From an uncultured Acidobacteriota bacterium (GTDB taxonomy: Bacteria; Acidobacteriota; JAAYUB01), in NCBI GenBank assembly GCA_937925645.1, contig CALAMB010000305.1, positions 1 through 8,668 of the forward strand: a stretch of DNA of 8,668 nt. Direction: 5' to 3'. Of the stretch, positions 7,514-8,668 are shown one piece after another; the stretch's first letter is position 1; each line of letters starts with the position of its first letter. Both the position numbers and the translations under genes were made by a program. The notes under the pieces were generated by a model. The model ran no database searches and was not told the DNA's origin. It was given only the letters and a program-made list of their open reading frames with translations.

Positions 7514-7963
7514 ATGACGGGGTCCATCGAGATGTTGAACGTGCTCGGGGCGGTGGTCGCCGTCGTCATTCACGTCCTGGTGATCGCGGTGTTCGTCGCC
7601 CGCCTCGGCGGGAAGCCCGCCATCGAGCATTGGCTCGGCTTGCTGACGATCGGGACAATCGTGCCGCTGGGCTACCTGTTCGTCACGGGCGTCACGCTCA
7701 ACCGGCCGGCTCTGTATCTCATCCAGGTCGGCCTGATGATCGCCTACCTGATCGTCGAGCTGCTGCTGGACTATGTGTACCGCGTGGATTTCCGCTGCGA
7801 CCGGCGGATCGTGATCCCCTATATCATTCTGTTCTATGCCGGTACGGGCGGCATGATCGGGGTGGCCGGCCTGGCCGGCCAGGCCTGGTTGTATGTGGCG
7901 GTGAGCAGCTTTCTGATCATGATGGCGCTGTCCATCGTCCAGCGCCGCATCACCGGGCAGTGA
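7514..7963 (+). CDS. Small integral membrane protein, function unknown
   Basis: I recognise no named family. The 149-residue protein is strongly hydrophobic, with five likely membrane helices at about 9-31, 40-60, 67-88, 98-120 and 124-143. Arg/Lys residues cluster in the 1-2 loop (R30, K34), the 3-4 loop (R90, R94, R97, R98) and the C-terminus (R144, R145). This predicts those parts inside and the N-terminus outside. Helix 3 carries acidic residues in the membrane (E82, D86 in VELLLDY), and helix 4 has a Gly-rich AGTGGMIGVAG segment; these may matter for function. There is no signal peptide beyond helix 1 and no catalytic motif. GGGGAGG lies 9 bases before ATG 7514. ATG 7532 is an alternative start. 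It stands alone, with gaps of 379 and 214 bases on either side. Confidence 0.83.
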   Translation: MTGSIEMLNVLGAVVAVVIHVLVIAVFVARLGGKPAIEHWLGLLTIGTIVPLGYLFVTGVTLNRPALYLIQVGLMIAYLIVELLLDYVYRVDFRCDRRIVIPYIILFYAGTGGMIGVAGLAGQAWLYVAVSSFLIMMALSIVQRRITGQ

Positions 7964-8165
7964 TGGCCGGCGGTCCGTTCCGTCCTGATCATGATGCGGG
8001 CGAAGGAGCGGGGCGACGAGCCCGTTCTTGATCTGAGCACGAGGCCGGCGAGAACGCCTACTCCCATCAGCAGCCCGTAACGCGGACCGTAAGCTGATCG
8101 GGCGGCAGAGCGTTTTGAGGGCAACTTCCAGCCCCTCTGATCGATAAATAACTGAAATAAGCTGC

Positions 8166-8174
8166 GGGAGGTGG
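8166..8174 (+). promoter_or_regulatory. Ribosome binding site supporting the GTG start at 8178
   Basis: GGGAGGTGG contains a full GGAGG core (8167-8171) 6 bases before GTG 8178. No ATG occurs in frame over the rest of the gene in the window, so this site decides the start. The 20 bases before it (8141-8160) are very AT-rich for this sequence and may hold the promoter -10 region, but no paired -35 box at a good distance is visible. Confidence 0.65.
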
Positions 8175-8177
8175 CGC

Positions 8178-8668
8178 GTGAAAATCGGAGGAATCGATTC
8201 CCCGTTCAGTCTGCCCGATCCAGGCGAGGAGGGATCCGCCCAACTGAACCGAAAGGTCCAGCACTCGCTGAACCGATTCTTTGGCCAGGCGGTGGTGCCG
8301 GAAGACGGGCAGTTCTCTCCGGCCACGAGGGACGCGCTCACACGGTTCCAAACTCTGAACGGGTTGAAAGTCACGGGACAACTGAATCCCGAGACCCTAT
8401 CCTCTCTGGATCGCTTCGCCGTGGCTTCGGTAAAGGACCACGGTGCCGGGGCCGAGGCTGCCACGGCGCCCCCAGGTCAGGCCCAGTCAGGGGAAGTGTC
8501 GTTCCATGGCGCGTTGATCAAGGCCCAGATTCTCAAGCGGCCTTTGCTTGAGCACCCGGAGGCAGGAAGCGGCGTAACCGTCGCGCCGAAGGGGAAGGAG
8601 GATCTCGGCGGAGTGACCATCGCACCGAAGGGAAAAGAGGATCTCGGCGGGGTGACCATCGCGCCGAG
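8178..8668 (+). CDS. Peptidoglycan-binding-like protein with 13-residue tandem repeats (5' part, runs off the window)
   Basis: The frame starts at GTG 8178 after a strong GGAGG site and is open for 163 codons to the window edge. Residues about 22-79 resemble the peptidoglycan-binding domain 1 fold: AQLNRKVQHSLNRFFG, an EDGQFSPATRDALTRFQ core (the xGxFxxxTxxAVxxFQ pattern), then GLKVTGQLNPETLSSL. A linker rich in Ala, Gly and Gln follows (about 84-107). From residue 132 (base 8571) a 13-residue unit, GVT(V/I)APKGKEDLG, repeats head to tail: two full copies and a third cut by the edge. No signal peptide or membrane segment is seen at the N-terminus (MKIGGIDSPFSLPDPGEEG), so how it would reach the cell wall is unclear. 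It could be a cell-wall or injection-system part, or export may be non-classical. Length and C-terminal domains are unknown. Parts of it are lower in G+C than upstream genes. Confidence 0.85.
   Translation, partial: MKIGGIDSPFSLPDPGEEGSAQLNRKVQHSLNRFFGQAVVPEDGQFSPATRDALTRFQTLNGLKVTGQLNPETLSSLDRFAVASVKDHGAGAEAATAPPGQAQSGEVSFHGALIKAQILKRPLLEHPEAGSGVTVAPKGKEDLGGVTIAPKGKEDLGGVTIAP
8571..8668 (+). repeat. In-frame 39-base tandem repeat (13 residues), continuing past the edge
   Basis: Unit 1 is 8571-8609, unit 2 is 8610-8648, and unit 3 begins at 8649 and is cut after 20 bases. Units 1 and 2 differ at 6 of 39 bases. Five changes are silent and one is Val to Ile. Unit 3 differs from unit 2 at 3 of 20 bases, two of them silent. 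The third falls in the last, incomplete codon (AG-), which would give Arg or Ser where the other units have Lys. Confidence 0.9.

Noticed and set aside
7362..7517. 51-codon + strand frame ending in an ATGA overlap with the membrane protein start
   Set aside because: The overlap is tempting as translational coupling, but there is no good ribosome binding site, the peptide is Gly/Arg/Ser-rich without pattern, and it runs across the strong hairpin.
7913..7996. Exact 12-base direct repeat CTGATCATGATG at 7913-7924 and 7985-7996
   Set aside because: The first copy is coding sequence of the membrane protein and the flanks do not match. It could mark a small duplication, but nothing else supports that.
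8011..8028. GGGC-GACGA-GCCC followed by GTTCTT as a terminator of the membrane gene
   Set aside because: A four-pair stem and a weak T tract are too little to call.
8115..8148. TTGAGG and GATAAA as promoter boxes for the GTG-started gene
   Set aside because: The spacer would be 22 bases, too long for a sigma70 promoter, and neither box is a close match.
7388..8464. Minus-strand open frame of about 358 codons spanning two + strand genes and the gap between them
   Set aside because: It reads through the antisense of a membrane gene (giving a His/Asp-rich string), a gap and the repeat-protein gene. It has no domain pattern and conflicts with two better-supported genes.

Overview
The window looks like a piece of chromosome from a GC-rich bacterium. 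Sample stretches of the core genes count to about 70% G+C by hand. Every gene I can support is on the + strand. The lineage cannot be fixed from one window. Several traits would fit Acidobacteriota or another deep-branching Gram-negative group: a short-form PurL paired with a separate PurQ, an HslV with a short propeptide before Thr-Thr-Ile, and an FN3-type lipoprotein whose Cys is followed by a Pro-rich tether. This is inference.

Positions 1-2605 hold the end of purQ and a complete purL, two parts of formylglycinamidine ribonucleotide (FGAM) synthase in purine synthesis. A 127-base gap follows, with a good sigma70-type promoter (perfect TATAAT, 17-base spacer). It leads into a tightly packed run: frr (ribosome recycling), hslV and hslU (proteolytic subunit and ATPase of the HslUV protease, sharing ATGA), a secreted lipoprotein with three FN3-like domains 14 bases after hslU, and, after a perfect 10-base inverted repeat, a small transaldolase of the TalC/FSA family. 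Active-site residues mark this last enzyme as transaldolase-like rather than fructose-6-phosphate aldolase. The run combines housekeeping translation, protein quality control, envelope and pentose-phosphate functions.

From 7135 the character changes. A 379-base gap of partly lower G+C (about 57% over 7141-7260) contains a strong imperfect hairpin flanked by GTAG/CTAC, REP-like in form. Next come a small orphan membrane protein with five predicted helices (7514-7963) and a 214-base gap whose end is AT-rich (about 48% over 8101-8160).

The window ends inside a GTG-started gene (8178 to beyond 8668). It encodes an unsecreted-looking protein with an N-terminal peptidoglycan-binding-like domain, then tandem 13-residue repeats (GVTIAPKGKEDLG). 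The repeat copies differ almost only at synonymous positions. This cut-off repeat protein is the most unusual item here. I see no CRISPR array, tRNA, rRNA or intact mobile element.
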